DNA of 54,028 nucleotides from an uncultured Prevotella sp. (GTDB lineage Bacteria > Bacteroidota > Bacteroidia > Bacteroidales > Bacteroidaceae). This document shows positions 1-8,746 of the stretch, piece after piece. The stretch covers positions 1-54,028 of the forward strand of contig OMZM01000014.1 in the NCBI GenBank assembly GCA_900315545.1, given 5' to 3'. A program made the position numbers and the translations under genes. Each line of letters opens with the position of its first letter. Position 1 is the stretch's first letter. The notes under the pieces are model-generated. The model had not been told where the DNA came from and made no database searches. It worked only from the letters and a program-made list of their open reading frames with translations.

Positions 1-338
1 GACTGATTTCAATAATGTCAAAGAACTCGATTGTCCCCTCTTTCCGGGGTTATTTGATTAATATTTAACTGATCCCGATTTTAACGGGACACTAATGATA
101 ATGACTCAATCCATACATTAATGCAACTCCATGACCAAATACTTCATGCATTGAGACTATGGATCTTGATTTTACATCCATTTGGTCAATAACAACTGAA
201 AGTGAACTCTTATATTTTTGGGAAGTCATGCCTCCATCATAAAACATCTACTTATATGCAGAAGATCTATAAACACTAACATAATATTTTTAATATTCAT
301 GCAACTATCAATTTAAAGATATTTTGACAACAAAAAGT
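1..338. other. Gene-free left edge with two small hairpins
   Basis: No convincing reading frame is seen here. Two short inverted repeats are visible: CCCC/GGGG around 36-50 and CCCG/CGGG around 75-90. Read on the minus strand, the first 35 bases contain AGTTCTTTGACATTATTG, which resembles leader or spacer sequence seen near Bacteroidetes rRNA operons. It could equally be the end of an insertion sequence cut off by the window. Neither reading can be settled without the flanking sequence. Confidence 0.3.
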
Positions 339-938
339 CTAACTAAGATGTAAAAAAGCAATTACAAAAAACACAACTTCAACTAGCAAAAATAATTCCG
401 TACACAATAAGATAATGCCACATTTTATATGAAAAGATTTGTTGTTTTTTGATAACTGCTTGACAGAGTTATAACATTTATCATCATCCAAAACAGTATT
501 ACCAATAGACGAAATAAATAGTACGATTAATAAACCGAAAACAATTATGCCTTTTCCAGCATAAGAGAAATCATAATGATAAGTTTTATTTATAATAAGT
601 TCTAACAGACATAGCGGAAAAATTGTGTTTACGGTTAAAAAGAGAAGTAGATACTGTAACAAACTATTACTAAAAAAGGATATTATAAAACCTCCCTTTG
701 GATTAAAAGAATTATATAGATTTTTCTCTCCTTTTTTCAAAATAGTTTTTCGTTTGCGGTTTCGTTTAAAATATAAATCTATTAAAGTCTTATGTGTGAA
801 CTCCGGAGATACATCTAAACCAAAATGACAATAAATAAAGGAGAACAATTTGTTGAACTTTATAGTAAATACCAATAACCAGTACCACTCAGAATACTGT
901 AAAATTCTTATAAAGTTTATAATCTTTTTGCTCAACAT
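339..938 (-). CDS. Putative integral membrane protein, unknown function
   Basis: This encodes 199 aa when read from ATG 938, which lies one base after the stop codon of the upstream gene (940-1221). A longer in-frame start at 998 would overlap that gene by 59 bases, so I prefer 938. The protein is very rich in Ile, Leu, Phe and Lys. It shows about four hydrophobic stretches: near the N terminus (YWLLVFTIKF), two in the middle (LLQYLLLFLTV and GIIVFGLLIVLFI), and one at the C terminus (CGIILLCTELFLLVEVVFFV). A basic loop rich in Lys and Arg separates the first and second. I do not recognise a family. The unusually low GC compared with neighbours suggests recent acquisition or relaxed selection. 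It probably forms a two-gene unit with the small secreted protein upstream. Confidence 0.55.
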   Translation of the reverse strand: MLSKKIINFIRILQYSEWYWLLVFTIKFNKLFSFIYCHFGLDVSPEFTHKTLIDLYFKRNRKRKTILKKGEKNLYNSFNPKGGFIISFFSNSLLQYLLLFLTVNTIFPLCLLELIINKTYHYDFSYAGKGIIVFGLLIVLFISSIGNTVLDDDKCYNSVKQLSKNNKSFHIKCGIILLCTELFLLVEVVFFVIAFLHLS

Positions 939-939
939 A

Positions 940-1221
940 TTACTTATTATAGATATTGTCGATAAAATATTCTCCAAAAGCTTCATCTTGTGGATCATCC
1001 CATACTGTTAGATAATGTGTATACAGCATTTTCATGCCGTGATATTCAGAAAAACAAGACAGCACCTTGTCTGCCCTTCGACGGTTTACATAGGCAATAC
1101 TGTCGGTTTCGCTAATGTATTCATTACACTTGCTGCTGTCTGAAACACTGCTCTCTAACGTCTGAGAACTACACACAGACACGCAAAACAATGATAAAAT
1201 TATAATTGCTGATTTTTTCAT
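940..1221 (-). CDS. Small secreted protein, unknown function
   Basis: This is a 93-aa protein with an N-terminal signal peptide (MKKSAIIILSLFCVSVC, then a small-residue cleavage region). The mature part is about 70 aa, acidic and Tyr-rich, with no recognised domain. The stop codon lies directly against the start of the downstream membrane protein gene, so the two are probably co-transcribed. The 5' leader carries a perfect 17-bp tandem repeat between the candidate promoter and the start codon. No homologue is recognised, and the function is unknown. Confidence 0.55.
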   Translation of the reverse strand: MKKSAIIILSLFCVSVCSSQTLESSVSDSSKCNEYISETDSIAYVNRRRADKVLSCFSEYHGMKMLYTHYLTVWDDPQDEAFGEYFIDNIYNK

Positions 1222-1243
1222 TTAATATAGCATTTAGTTACCT

Positions 1244-1277
1244 TACATAGTATATCCAATTACATAGTATATCCAAT
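1244..1277. repeat. Perfect 17-bp tandem repeat
   Basis: TACATAGTATATCCAAT occurs twice back to back (1244-1260 and 1261-1277). It lies in the presumed 5' untranslated region of the minus-strand gene at 940-1221, between its -7 box and start codon. It could be a tandem operator site or a slippage product. Confidence 0.8.
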
Positions 1278-1284
1278 CACATTG

Positions 1285-1292
1285 CAAAGATA
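1285..1292 (-). promoter_or_regulatory. Candidate -7 box for the 940-1221 gene
   Basis: On the minus strand this reads TATCTTTG, which fits the Bacteroidetes -7 consensus TAnnTTTG. A good -33 TTTG at the usual 19-21 bp spacing is not obvious, so this is a moderate call. Confidence 0.4.
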
Positions 1293-1363
1293 CATATTAT
1301 CTATAAAACGTGAAAACAAATCAACAGTTTTTTCATACAAAGTCAGCGTTAACGATAGAAAGG

Positions 1364-1700
1364 GCTAATCAATTTTGGGGTCGTTTACTGTCGCGTGAGT
1401 GCCCGCGAAAGCCGTTTCGGAAATCAGAGGGGCAAAATATGCGAGTATTTTGAAGGTTGTTGTAATTATCTGAGAGTCAGATTGATAGTGCGAAGTGTGG
1501 CGGTTTTAAGGGCGAATGAGGAGTGTTAAAATTGTCAAAGAGCATGTTTGAGATTGTCAAACACACTGTTTTACGCGGTCAGACATAGTGTTTTTGGGGT
1601 GTCGGGCACTGTGTTTTGCAGGGCGATAACAACCGAATCCGCTTTCAATGATGTCTTTGATGCGGTGTCGGGCACTGCGTTTTGCAGGGCGATAACAACG
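1364..1700 (+). repeat. Intergenic element copy 1 (truncated, rearranged)
   Basis: This begins with the family's 5' module: GCTAATCAATTTT, then TCGCG...CGCGA around 1391-1408, then GGGGCAAAATAT. It continues with the left arm GTGTTAAAATTGTCAAAGAG near 1523. The right arm and the downstream modules are absent. Instead a 35-bp segment is directly duplicated (1599-1633 and 1665-1699, starting GTGTCGGGCACTG), followed by degenerate ACGGGAAC-type repeats to about 1755. It is the only copy with no plus-strand gene downstream; it lies between two minus-strand genes. It is probably a decayed copy. Confidence 0.8.
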
Positions 1701-1874
1701 GGAACGTTAACGGGAACAGGAAATATTGACGGGAACGATAACCTTAACGAGAACTGACTTATGCGGGTGTGGATGCCAAACATAAACAGGGTCTCGAAAT
1801 GCGGTATTCGACACCCTGCCATAAAGTGGTTATACATATTTATACTATATGTATCGCTATGTTTTCTGCAATGC

Positions 1875-2606
1875 TTATTCTGCGCTTGGCTTCATGTTTG
1901 TGTAGACCGTCTGCACATCGTCGAACTCTTCCAGACGTTCCACCATCTTGTCTATAGTAGCCCTTTCTTCGTCGTTGACATCCTTAAGGTCGTTTGGAAT
2001 ACGTGTGAATTCGGCTCCAGTAACTTCAAATCCTTCGCTCTCGAGGTGTTTCTGTATCTCGCTGAAACTTGTCGGTTCGCCGTAGATTGTTACTTCTCCT
2101 GTTTCCTCGTCTTCATCGAATTCGTCTTCCACTCCATAGTCTATAAGGTCTAATATCAGTTCGTCCATGTCGAGACCGTCTTTCTTCTTGAATGTGAACA
2201 CAGCCTTATGGTCGAACAGGAATGACAGACTGCCCTGTGTACCGAGATTACCATTGAATTTGTTGAACACCGAGCGTACGTCTCCAACCGTACGAGTAGT
2301 GTTGTCTGTCAGCGTTTCCACGAAAACGGCGATGCCATGCGGTCCATATCCCTCGTAGGTTACTTCCTTGTAGTCGGCATGATCTTTTCCCATAGCGTTC
2401 TTTATTGCACGCTCGATGTTGTCCTTCGGCATGTTTTCGCGCTTGGCATTGGCAATGATAGCCCTCAGTGTCGGGTTCATGTCAGGGTCTGGTCCTCCTG
2501 CCTTCACTGCTATTGCTATTTGTTTTCCAATCTTCGTGAAGGTTTTAGCCATGTGTCCCCATCTTTTCAGTTTGGCTGCTTTACGGTATTCGAATGCTCT
2601 TCCCAT
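1875..2606 (-). CDS. yebC: YebC/PmpR-family transcriptional or translational regulator
   Basis: This is a 243-aa, full-length YebC-family protein. The family signature is clear at the N terminus (MGRAFEYRKAAKLKRWG..., where most homologues read MAGHSKW), followed by AGGPDPDMNPTLR and KRENMPKDNIERAIKNA. Domain 2 has YEGYGPHGIAVFVE and the TDNTTRTVGDVRSVFNK segment. Members bind DNA as regulators, and some promote translation of difficult proline stretches on ribosomes; the sequence does not say which applies here. It lies 32 bp downstream of pheT on the same strand and is probably co-transcribed with it. Confidence 0.95.
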   Translation of the reverse strand: MGRAFEYRKAAKLKRWGHMAKTFTKIGKQIAIAVKAGGPDPDMNPTLRAIIANAKRENMPKDNIERAIKNAMGKDHADYKEVTYEGYGPHGIAVFVETLTDNTTRTVGDVRSVFNKFNGNLGTQGSLSFLFDHKAVFTFKKKDGLDMDELILDLIDYGVEDEFDEDEETGEVTIYGEPTSFSEIQKHLESEGFEVTGAEFTRIPNDLKDVNDEERATIDKMVERLEEFDDVQTVYTNMKPSAE

Positions 2607-2638
2607 AGTTAAATATTATATTTTACGTTTTACTTTTA

Positions 2639-5101
2639 TTATCTTAATTCTGCATTTAGCTGTCGTTTCAGGTTTTGAATTAGTTTCTGCATGATACTGT
2701 CTATCTGCTTGTCGTTCAGTGTTTTTTGGTCATCCTGTAAGACAAAGTTTACTGCATAGCTCTTCTTTCCTGCCGGCAGGTTCTTTCCTTCGTAGACGTC
2801 GAACAGCTCAACGCTCTTCAGCAACTTTTTCTCGGTCTGCTTTGCGACCTGCTCTATTGCCTCAAACTCTACGTTTTTGTCAACCAGCAGCGCCAGGTCT
2901 CGGCTCACGCTCGGGAACTTAGGCACTGGCGTGAACAGCACTTTCGACTTCTTCACCAGCTTCATGAGTGCCGTCCAGTTGAGTTCTGCATAGTAGACCG
3001 TTGTCTCGATGCCACACTTCACCTGTATCTTCTTGCTTACCTGTCCCATCTCGAACAGTGTCTTTCCTCCCCTACTCTCATACTTGACAGCCTTAGAGAA
3101 TACGTTGTTGTCTGTCGGCTTGCCTACTATCATTCCCTGCTCAACGCCTATGCGCTTCAGAATGTTCTCTACATAAGCCTTCAGTTCATAGTAAGACGCC
3201 TCTTCGTCGGCATGTATCCATGATCCCTGAACACGCTTTCCAGTGAGCCACAGTGCAAGATGATATTCCTCAGAATATGCCTGCATCGGGTTGTCGTCGT
3301 TCTTTCTCTCGCCGTTATACTTATAAATGTTTCCAAACTCAAAGAATCTGATGTTTCCATTCTTTCTGTTGGCATTGTAGGCAATGCTTTCCAGTCCTCC
3401 GAAAAGCATTGTACGCCGCATGACGTTGAGGTCGGAACTCAACGGATTCATGATGTTTACGAAGCTGTCCTGCTGGTATTCGTTCAGTCCGTCGTAGTAT
3501 GCCGACTTTGTCAGGGAATTGTTTAGAATTTCATTGAAGCCAGAACCGATAAGCTGCTCAGCCACAATGTTTTCCATTTTGTGCTTCTGGTCTTCTTCAT
3601 CCTTTATAACGAGCGAACTCTTGAGCTGTGTTGGAATCTCTACATTGTTGTATCCGTAGATGCGGAGAATATCCTCCACGACATCGCACGGTCGCTGCAC
3701 GTCCACGCGGTAAGGCGGTATCTGCAGACAAACAGCCTCGTCGGTTTCGTTCAGGATTTTCATTTCAAGACTCTCGACAATGCTCTTGACTGTGTCGGCA
3801 GGTATTTCCTTACCTATAAGCGAGTTGACATAGTCGTATCTGAGTTCCACCTTCGGAGCCTCTATCGGGTTTGGATAAACGTCGCAGATGTCCATAGCAA
3901 TCTGTCCGCCTGCCAGTTCCTTGCAGAGTATGGCAGCCTGCTTCAGCGCATATACCGTTCCTTCAGGGTCTACACCGCGTTCAAATCGGAACGATGCGTC
4001 TGTGCTCAGACCATGACGGCGGGCACTTTTTCTAATCCATGTAGGGTTGAAATATGCACTTTCGAGCACCACGTTGCGAGTCGTTTCGTAAGTACCGCTA
4101 CCCTTTCCGCCAAACACTCCGGCTATACACATCGGTTCTTCGGCATTGCAAATGGCAAGGTCGTGCTCGCCAAGCGTATGTTCTTCGCCGTCGAGGGTTA
4201 TGAACTTGCGTCCCTCGTTCTTGTCCTTGACAATGATTTTTCTGCCCGTTACCATGTCGGCATCAAAGCAATGCAACGGCTGTCCATAAGCCATCATGAC
4301 ATAGTTTGTTATGTCTACGATATTGTTTATAGGTCTCAGACCAATCGTGTTCAGCTTGTTTTTCAGCCATTCCGGCGACTCCTTGACTTCGCATCCGGCA
4401 ATGCTGACACATGCATATCTGCGACATGCCTCAGTGTTTTCTATCTCTACATTTATAGGCAGACTGTTGTTGTCCACCTTAAAGCCGTCGCACGACGGTC
4501 TGTGCAGCGATGTCTCGTATCCGTTTTGCTTCAGCCACGCATACAAATCTCGTGCTACGCCCCAGTGTGAGAGAGCATCTGCGCGGTTGGCTGTTATATC
4601 TATTTCGATAAGATAATCGCTTTCCAGGTTATAATATTCAGCGGCAGGCATTCCCACAGGTGCATCCTCCGGCAGGACGATAATGCCGTCGTGGCTGTTT
4701 CCGACGCCTATTTCGTCTTCCGCACATATCATTCCGTACGACTCAACGCCACGCAGCTTAGACTTCTTTATGGCAAATTCCTTGTCGCCGTCATAGAGTA
4801 TACAGCCAATGTCGGCAACTATAACTTTCTGTCCGGCAGCGACATTAGGTGCTCCACATACTATCTGCGAAGGCACTTCGCGTCCCAAGTCGACCGTCGT
4901 AACATGCAGATGGTCGGAGTCGGGATGCATGTCGCATGTCAGCACCTTTCCTACGTACAATCCTTTCAGCCCACCCTTGATAGACTGAACTTCCTCCATT
5001 CCTCCAACTTCGAGACCTGTTGATGTCAGCGCTGCACACACTTCGTCTGGCGACAGACTGAAATCAACATATTCTTTAAGCCATTTATATGAAATATTCA
5101 T
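2639..5101 (-). CDS. pheT: Phenylalanine--tRNA ligase beta subunit
   Basis: This is an 820-aa protein starting at ATG 5101 (MNISYKWLKEYVDF). An upstream in-frame ATG at 5218 gives 859 aa, but the promoter at 5143-5173 would leave that start untranscribed, and the extra 39 residues do not resemble the family. Domains in order: N-terminal segment; EMAP/OB-type tRNA-binding domain (CDMHPDSDHLHVTTVDLG, QIVCGAPNV); B3/B4 editing domain; B5 domain (PIEAPKVELRYDYVNSLIG); catalytic-like core; and C-terminal FDX-ACB anticodon-binding domain (FTPVPKFPSVSRDLALLVD). It acts as the (alpha-beta)2 enzyme that charges tRNA-Phe. The alpha-subunit gene pheS is not in the window, while tRNA-Phe itself is at 37936. 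Confidence 0.97.
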   Translation of the reverse strand: MNISYKWLKEYVDFSLSPDEVCAALTSTGLEVGGMEEVQSIKGGLKGLYVGKVLTCDMHPDSDHLHVTTVDLGREVPSQIVCGAPNVAAGQKVIVADIGCILYDGDKEFAIKKSKLRGVESYGMICAEDEIGVGNSHDGIIVLPEDAPVGMPAAEYYNLESDYLIEIDITANRADALSHWGVARDLYAWLKQNGYETSLHRPSCDGFKVDNNSLPINVEIENTEACRRYACVSIAGCEVKESPEWLKNKLNTIGLRPINNIVDITNYVMMAYGQPLHCFDADMVTGRKIIVKDKNEGRKFITLDGEEHTLGEHDLAICNAEEPMCIAGVFGGKGSGTYETTRNVVLESAYFNPTWIRKSARRHGLSTDASFRFERGVDPEGTVYALKQAAILCKELAGGQIAMDICDVYPNPIEAPKVELRYDYVNSLIGKEIPADTVKSIVESLEMKILNETDEAVCLQIPPYRVDVQRPCDVVEDILRIYGYNNVEIPTQLKSSLVIKDEEDQKHKMENIVAEQLIGSGFNEILNNSLTKSAYYDGLNEYQQDSFVNIMNPLSSDLNVMRRTMLFGGLESIAYNANRKNGNIRFFEFGNIYKYNGERKNDDNPMQAYSEEYHLALWLTGKRVQGSWIHADEEASYYELKAYVENILKRIGVEQGMIVGKPTDNNVFSKAVKYESRGGKTLFEMGQVSKKIQVKCGIETTVYYAELNWTALMKLVKKSKVLFTPVPKFPSVSRDLALLVDKNVEFEAIEQVAKQTEKKLLKSVELFDVYEGKNLPAGKKSYAVNFVLQDDQKTLNDKQIDSIMQKLIQNLKRQLNAELR

Positions 5102-5142
5102 ATCCTTTTTAGATTTCTTGTTTGTTATACCATAAAATCGTG

Positions 5143-5173
5143 CAAAAATAAGCAAAATCTGCGACATGGCAAA
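5143..5173 (-). promoter_or_regulatory. Promoter of pheT-yebC
   Basis: The minus strand reads TTTG (5173-5170), 19 bp, then TATTTTTG (5150-5143), a near-ideal Bacteroidetes -33/-7 promoter. Transcription would start near 5137, about 35 nt upstream of the preferred pheT start at 5101. Confidence 0.75.
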
Positions 5174-5209
5174 ATAAATGCTCAAAAAACGCGAATCGAC
5201 ATGAAAAAG

Positions 5210-5660
5210 GCTAATCAATTTTTGCCCGTTTAGTGTCGCGAGAATGCCCGCGAAACTCGTTTCGGAAATCGAAGGGGCAAAATATGCCCAAAATTCGTAC
5301 GCATCCGTAATCGCCTGATGTTCAGTTTGTTAATTGCAAATACATCCTTTGTGTGCAGAAAACACAAGTGTTAAAATTGTCAAAGGGCATGTCTGACATT
5401 GTCAAACAGTGTGTTTGAGGTGGTCAGACATAGTGTTTGGGGCATTCAGACACAATGTTTAGAAGGGCAAAATAGACGATATATGCACCTCAAAGGTACT
5501 CTTTGACAATTTTAACACTTATGCTTGGCTCTGAATTTAACAGAATTTTGCAGTTTCGGAGGCTGTAAAATTTCTATTTGAACGATTTTCCTCTGTCAAA
5601 ATTTTTCAGCAAATTTCGGGTCGAAAGAAAATTCCGCACATTTTGGCACAGTTTTTGTAG
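5210..5660 (+). repeat. Intergenic element copy 2 (complete), upstream of the C10 protease
   Basis: All modules are present. The 5' module (5210-5290) has an outer TTTTTGCCC/GGGGCAAAA inverted repeat around a TCGCG/CGCGA hairpin. The left arm (about 5366-5387) and right arm (about 5498-5520) are near-perfect inverted complements. Between them lies TCTGACATTGTCAAAC and further TCAGACA-type half sites. The 3' module contains CCTCTGTCAAAATTTTTCA (about 5589-5607), then TGGCACAGTTTTTGTA (5644-5659). The element points towards the protease gene. Its 5' edge overlaps the rejected long start of pheT. Confidence 0.9.
5644..5659 (+). promoter_or_regulatory. Sigma-54-like -24/-12 motif
   Basis: TGGCACAGTTTTTGTA has GG and GT separated by 10 bases, close to the sigma-54 consensus TGGCAC-N5-TTGC(A/T) but with T in place of C at -12. 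It lies at the 3' end of element copy 2. A start near 5670 would give a leader of about 105 nt to the protease gene. A second, housekeeping-type -7 box (TATTTTTG, 5753-5760) lies further downstream. Confidence 0.4.
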
Positions 5661-5775
5661 TAATGCCAACCTTAACCATAATAATGCCGGCAATTATAGT
5701 TAATTTATGCAAATAATATACATATTTATACATGAAATAGTAATTATTAGATTATTTTTGTAAGGAGAAATTATT

Positions 5776-8631
5776 ATGAAAGAACAAAATTTACTTTTAC
5801 ATTCACAATTTATGAAACCAAGAAGAATTATCAGTTTACTGCTCTTCGCTGTTGCATTGATTACAGCAAGTGCCTCTCCTGTGAGCAAAGACACGGCACG
5901 CGACGTTGCGAGCAAGTATTTCATCTCGAAGAAAAAAGGCGTAAATTTAGCCTATGCCATGCCTAATGCAGGTTCAAGGAAGATGCTCGGATGTGCCGAC
6001 AAGACTGAACCATTCTACGTTTTCAACGCCGAAGGCAACAATGGATTTGTCATTGTTTCCGGCGATGACAATGCTCCCGCCATATTAGGATATGCCGACA
6101 GCGGCGTTTTCAGTTGGGACGACCTTCCGGGAAGCATGACAGCATGGCTGAAAATGAATGCAGACTACATGTCAAGATGCAGCGACAATAGTGCGAAATC
6201 TATTCAGAAGTCGCCAGGCAAGCCTGTTGTTGAGCCACTGCTGGGCAACATTCTGTGGGGACAGGACGAACCCTTCAACAACATGTGTCCTACATATACA
6301 TCAGGAGGAGAAACAAAACACTACTATGTGGGATGTGTTGCCACAGCAGCAACCCAGATAATGTATTACCATAAGTATCCTGCGCAAGGCAACGGAAGCA
6401 AGTCGTACAACATGCACGGAAACGTACTCACGGCAGATTTTGGCGCTACCAACTATCAGTGGGACTTGATGTTGCCTTCTTACAGAGAAATAGAGTCAAC
6501 CCAAGCACAGAAAGATGCCGTAGCCACACTTGCGTCTCATTTCGGAATATCTGTAGAAATGCAGTATGAAATAAACGGCAGTGGCGCGAGCTCCATTTAC
6601 GTTCCCGTTGCCCTGCGAGACTATTTCAGATACGACAAGAACGTGGTCATGGTAAAGCGCGACTTCTACACAAGCAGTGAATGGATGGATATTATCAAGA
6701 CAGAACTCAACAGCGGACGTCCTGTTTACTACGGTGCCACCAGCATGGACGGACTGTCAGGACACGCTTTCGTGTGCGATGGCTACGACGATGCCGGCTA
6801 TGTTCACATCAACTGGGGATGGTACGGCAAGAGCAACGGCTATTTCCTTGTCAACCACTTAGACCCTGACGATTTGGGCGAAGGCGGCGGAACAGGCGGA
6901 TATAACCTCAGTCAGGAGGTTGTCATAGGCATTCAGCCCGAAGGCAGCACTGTTCCAACACAGCATTTCGGAAATGTTTACGGCGCATCACGCCTGTCTT
7001 GTACGTCGTTCGGCACCGACTTCATGCTGATGAGCTTTATCGAGAACTACGACAAACAGGCTTTTAACGGCAAGATTGCCGCTGTTGTCTGCCGCGACGG
7101 AAACATAATAAAAGTCCTGAAAGAGGAAGACTTGAACATCAATGGCTTCGCTAACTCAAAAACAGGATATGTAAGCATGACAATGAAAAACATACCTGTT
7201 ACAGTAAGTGGAGTTGAAAACGGCAAATGCGAGATACGTTTTGCAATAAAAAACAATGATGCGGAAGAGTGGACTCTGCTGCGACACGGCAAAGGATATG
7301 CCGATCATGCAGATGCAGAAGTGTCGAACGGAAAGCTGAAAAACATCGAACAGTATAATGCTCACCCAAATGTGAAACTGCTGAAGCAACTGAACGCAGA
7401 AGACGAGGTGTTTGCGAGAGGCAGTGCCATGTTTAAGGTTAAGCTGCAAAACATGTCTGACGACATAATGCTGAGCAATGTTGTATTGCGCTGGACAAGT
7501 GCAGCAGACGAGACAAAAACCTATGAATCATCACACAGTGTTAATGTTTACGACAATTCTACGGAAAGTTTCGACATTGTAGCAAACTTGGATGAAGAAA
7601 TGGAAGAAGGCATATATTATATAACAATGTATGAAAAGGGACACGAAGACTATCCGTTCGACGACAGCGAAGTAGGCAGTGGCGTTGTCGAAGTATTGCC
7701 TGCGAAACAGACTCCATATATGCGCATGAACTACAAACCTATGTGGTCGTCGGGCGATGGAAGCACAGAGAACATCAGACAGGGCAACATGATGCATATC
7801 ATTGCCAATGCATGCAACTACGGAGCAGCTGGCGAGGCAACAGCAATAGCAAAGCTTACGGATATCGACAACCCTGAAAAAACCTATATTTTCCGACAGA
7901 CAAGCATATTGACCGACAGAGGTAATAGTTCCAACTTTACATTCAGTCGCAGAATTCCAGTTGATCCTGGTACCTACTGCATCGACATCTGCTTCATCGA
8001 TGAAGACGGTGTGGAACGCAAAGACACGAAGTTTGAGGACGACAAGACGATTGTTTCTGTTGTTAAAAACACTGAGAACGAACTTCTGCGCATAGTAGAA
8101 TTCAGCCTCCCTGAGACCATGTATATCGGCGAAGAACATGAAGGCAAGCTCGTAGTGGCTTCCGACACTGGTTTCGACGGCAAGCTATATGTCCGCATAC
8201 GACCATACACGCTTATGCAAGGCGAACTTGCGTGGATGGGAAGTGCAAAAATCAGCGAAGGCAACGACGGCAGTGTTGTCTTTAAATACAAGCCAAGCGT
8301 TGAGCCTGGAAAATATCTTGCACTCATCGAGGGCAAGGTTGGAAATGAAGAATGCACTGTCGGCGGCTATGCAAACGGTTATCGTCTCTTCGACATCATC
8401 AACCGTACAACTGAAATAAGAGACGTTAAGGCAATCGCAAACGTATATGCGCAGTCGGGCACTGTAATCGTTGAAGCAGAAAAGCCGGTAACGGTAAGCA
8501 TTTACAATACAGGCGGCAGCTGTGTGAAAAAGCAGAAATGTCAACAGGGAACCAACCGCATAGAGTTGCAAAAAGGTATATATCTGATACGCACTGACGA
8601 CGGTAAAACATCTAAAATTGCAATAAGATAA
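5776..8631 (+). CDS. Secreted C10-family cysteine protease with C-terminal sorting domain
   Basis: This is a 951-aa streptopain/interpain-type protease. The signal peptide ends near residue 34 (FAVALITASASP). A Spi-like propeptide follows to about residue 135 (SKDTARDVASKYF, FVIVSGDDNAPAILGY). The C10 catalytic domain has Cys187 in VGCVATAATQIMYYHKYP and His330 in SGHAFVCDGYDDAGYVHINWG. A long region of beta-sandwich-like repeats follows. The C terminus (GIYLIRTDDGKTSKIAIR) looks like a type A type-IX-secretion sorting domain. It probably degrades host or dietary protein at the cell surface. Start 5776 has an AAGGAG 8 bases upstream. ATG 5812 gives a more usual signal peptide and would leave a longer leader from the -7 box at 5753, so it is a real alternative. 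Element copy 2 lies directly upstream. Confidence 0.9.
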   Translation: MKEQNLLLHSQFMKPRRIISLLLFAVALITASASPVSKDTARDVASKYFISKKKGVNLAYAMPNAGSRKMLGCADKTEPFYVFNAEGNNGFVIVSGDDNAPAILGYADSGVFSWDDLPGSMTAWLKMNADYMSRCSDNSAKSIQKSPGKPVVEPLLGNILWGQDEPFNNMCPTYTSGGETKHYYVGCVATAATQIMYYHKYPAQGNGSKSYNMHGNVLTADFGATNYQWDLMLPSYREIESTQAQKDAVATLASHFGISVEMQYEINGSGASSIYVPVALRDYFRYDKNVVMVKRDFYTSSEWMDIIKTELNSGRPVYYGATSMDGLSGHAFVCDGYDDAGYVHINWGWYGKSNGYFLVNHLDPDDLGEGGGTGGYNLSQEVVIGIQPEGSTVPTQHFGNVYGASRLSCTSFGTDFMLMSFIENYDKQAFNGKIAAVVCRDGNIIKVLKEEDLNINGFANSKTGYVSMTMKNIPVTVSGVENGKCEIRFAIKNNDAEEWTLLRHGKGYADHADAEVSNGKLKNIEQYNAHPNVKLLKQLNAEDEVFARGSAMFKVKLQNMSDDIMLSNVVLRWTSAADETKTYESSHSVNVYDNSTESFDIVANLDEEMEEGIYYITMYEKGHEDYPFDDSEVGSGVVEVLPAKQTPYMRMNYKPMWSSGDGSTENIRQGNMMHIIANACNYGAAGEATAIAKLTDIDNPEKTYIFRQTSILTDRGNSSNFTFSRRIPVDPGTYCIDICFIDEDGVERKDTKFEDDKTIVSVVKNTENELLRIVEFSLPETMYIGEEHEGKLVVASDTGFDGKLYVRIRPYTLMQGELAWMGSAKISEGNDGSVVFKYKPSVEPGKYLALIEGKVGNEECTVGGYANGYRLFDIINRTTEIRDVKAIANVYAQSGTVIVEAEKPVTVSIYNTGGSCVKKQKCQQGTNRIELQKGIYLIRTDDGKTSKIAIR

Positions 8632-8641
8632 TGCCAATATA

Positions 8642-8675
8642 ACAAAAAAAGCACAAGCAGTTGTGCTTTTTTTGT
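8642..8675 (+). terminator. Intrinsic terminator of the C10 protease gene
   Basis: A 15-bp perfect stem (8642-8656 with 8661-8675, core AAAAGCACAA/TTGTGCTTTT) closes a GCAG loop and ends in a T-run, directly after the protease stop codon. Confidence 0.9.
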
Positions 8676-8685
8676 TATTTTTTGC

Positions 8686-8693
8686 TACATTTG
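8686..8693 (+). promoter_or_regulatory. Candidate -7 box of the zinc metallopeptidase gene
   Basis: TACATTTG fits TAnnTTTG and follows the terminator of the previous gene. A weak -33 (TTGT near 8661) is 21 bp upstream. The expected leader is about 45 nt. Confidence 0.5.
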
Positions 8694-8746
8694 CACGGAA
8701 ATATTAAATATCAATCAGATTATAACATAATAAAATCATATTCATC

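Noticed and set aside
3581-4570. 329-aa plus-strand frame inside pheT
   Set aside because: It is antisense to the well-conserved pheT core.
5102-5218. Longer N terminus for pheT (start at 5218, 859 aa)
   Set aside because: The extra 39 residues are unlike the family, and a near-ideal promoter (5143-5173) lies inside the extension.
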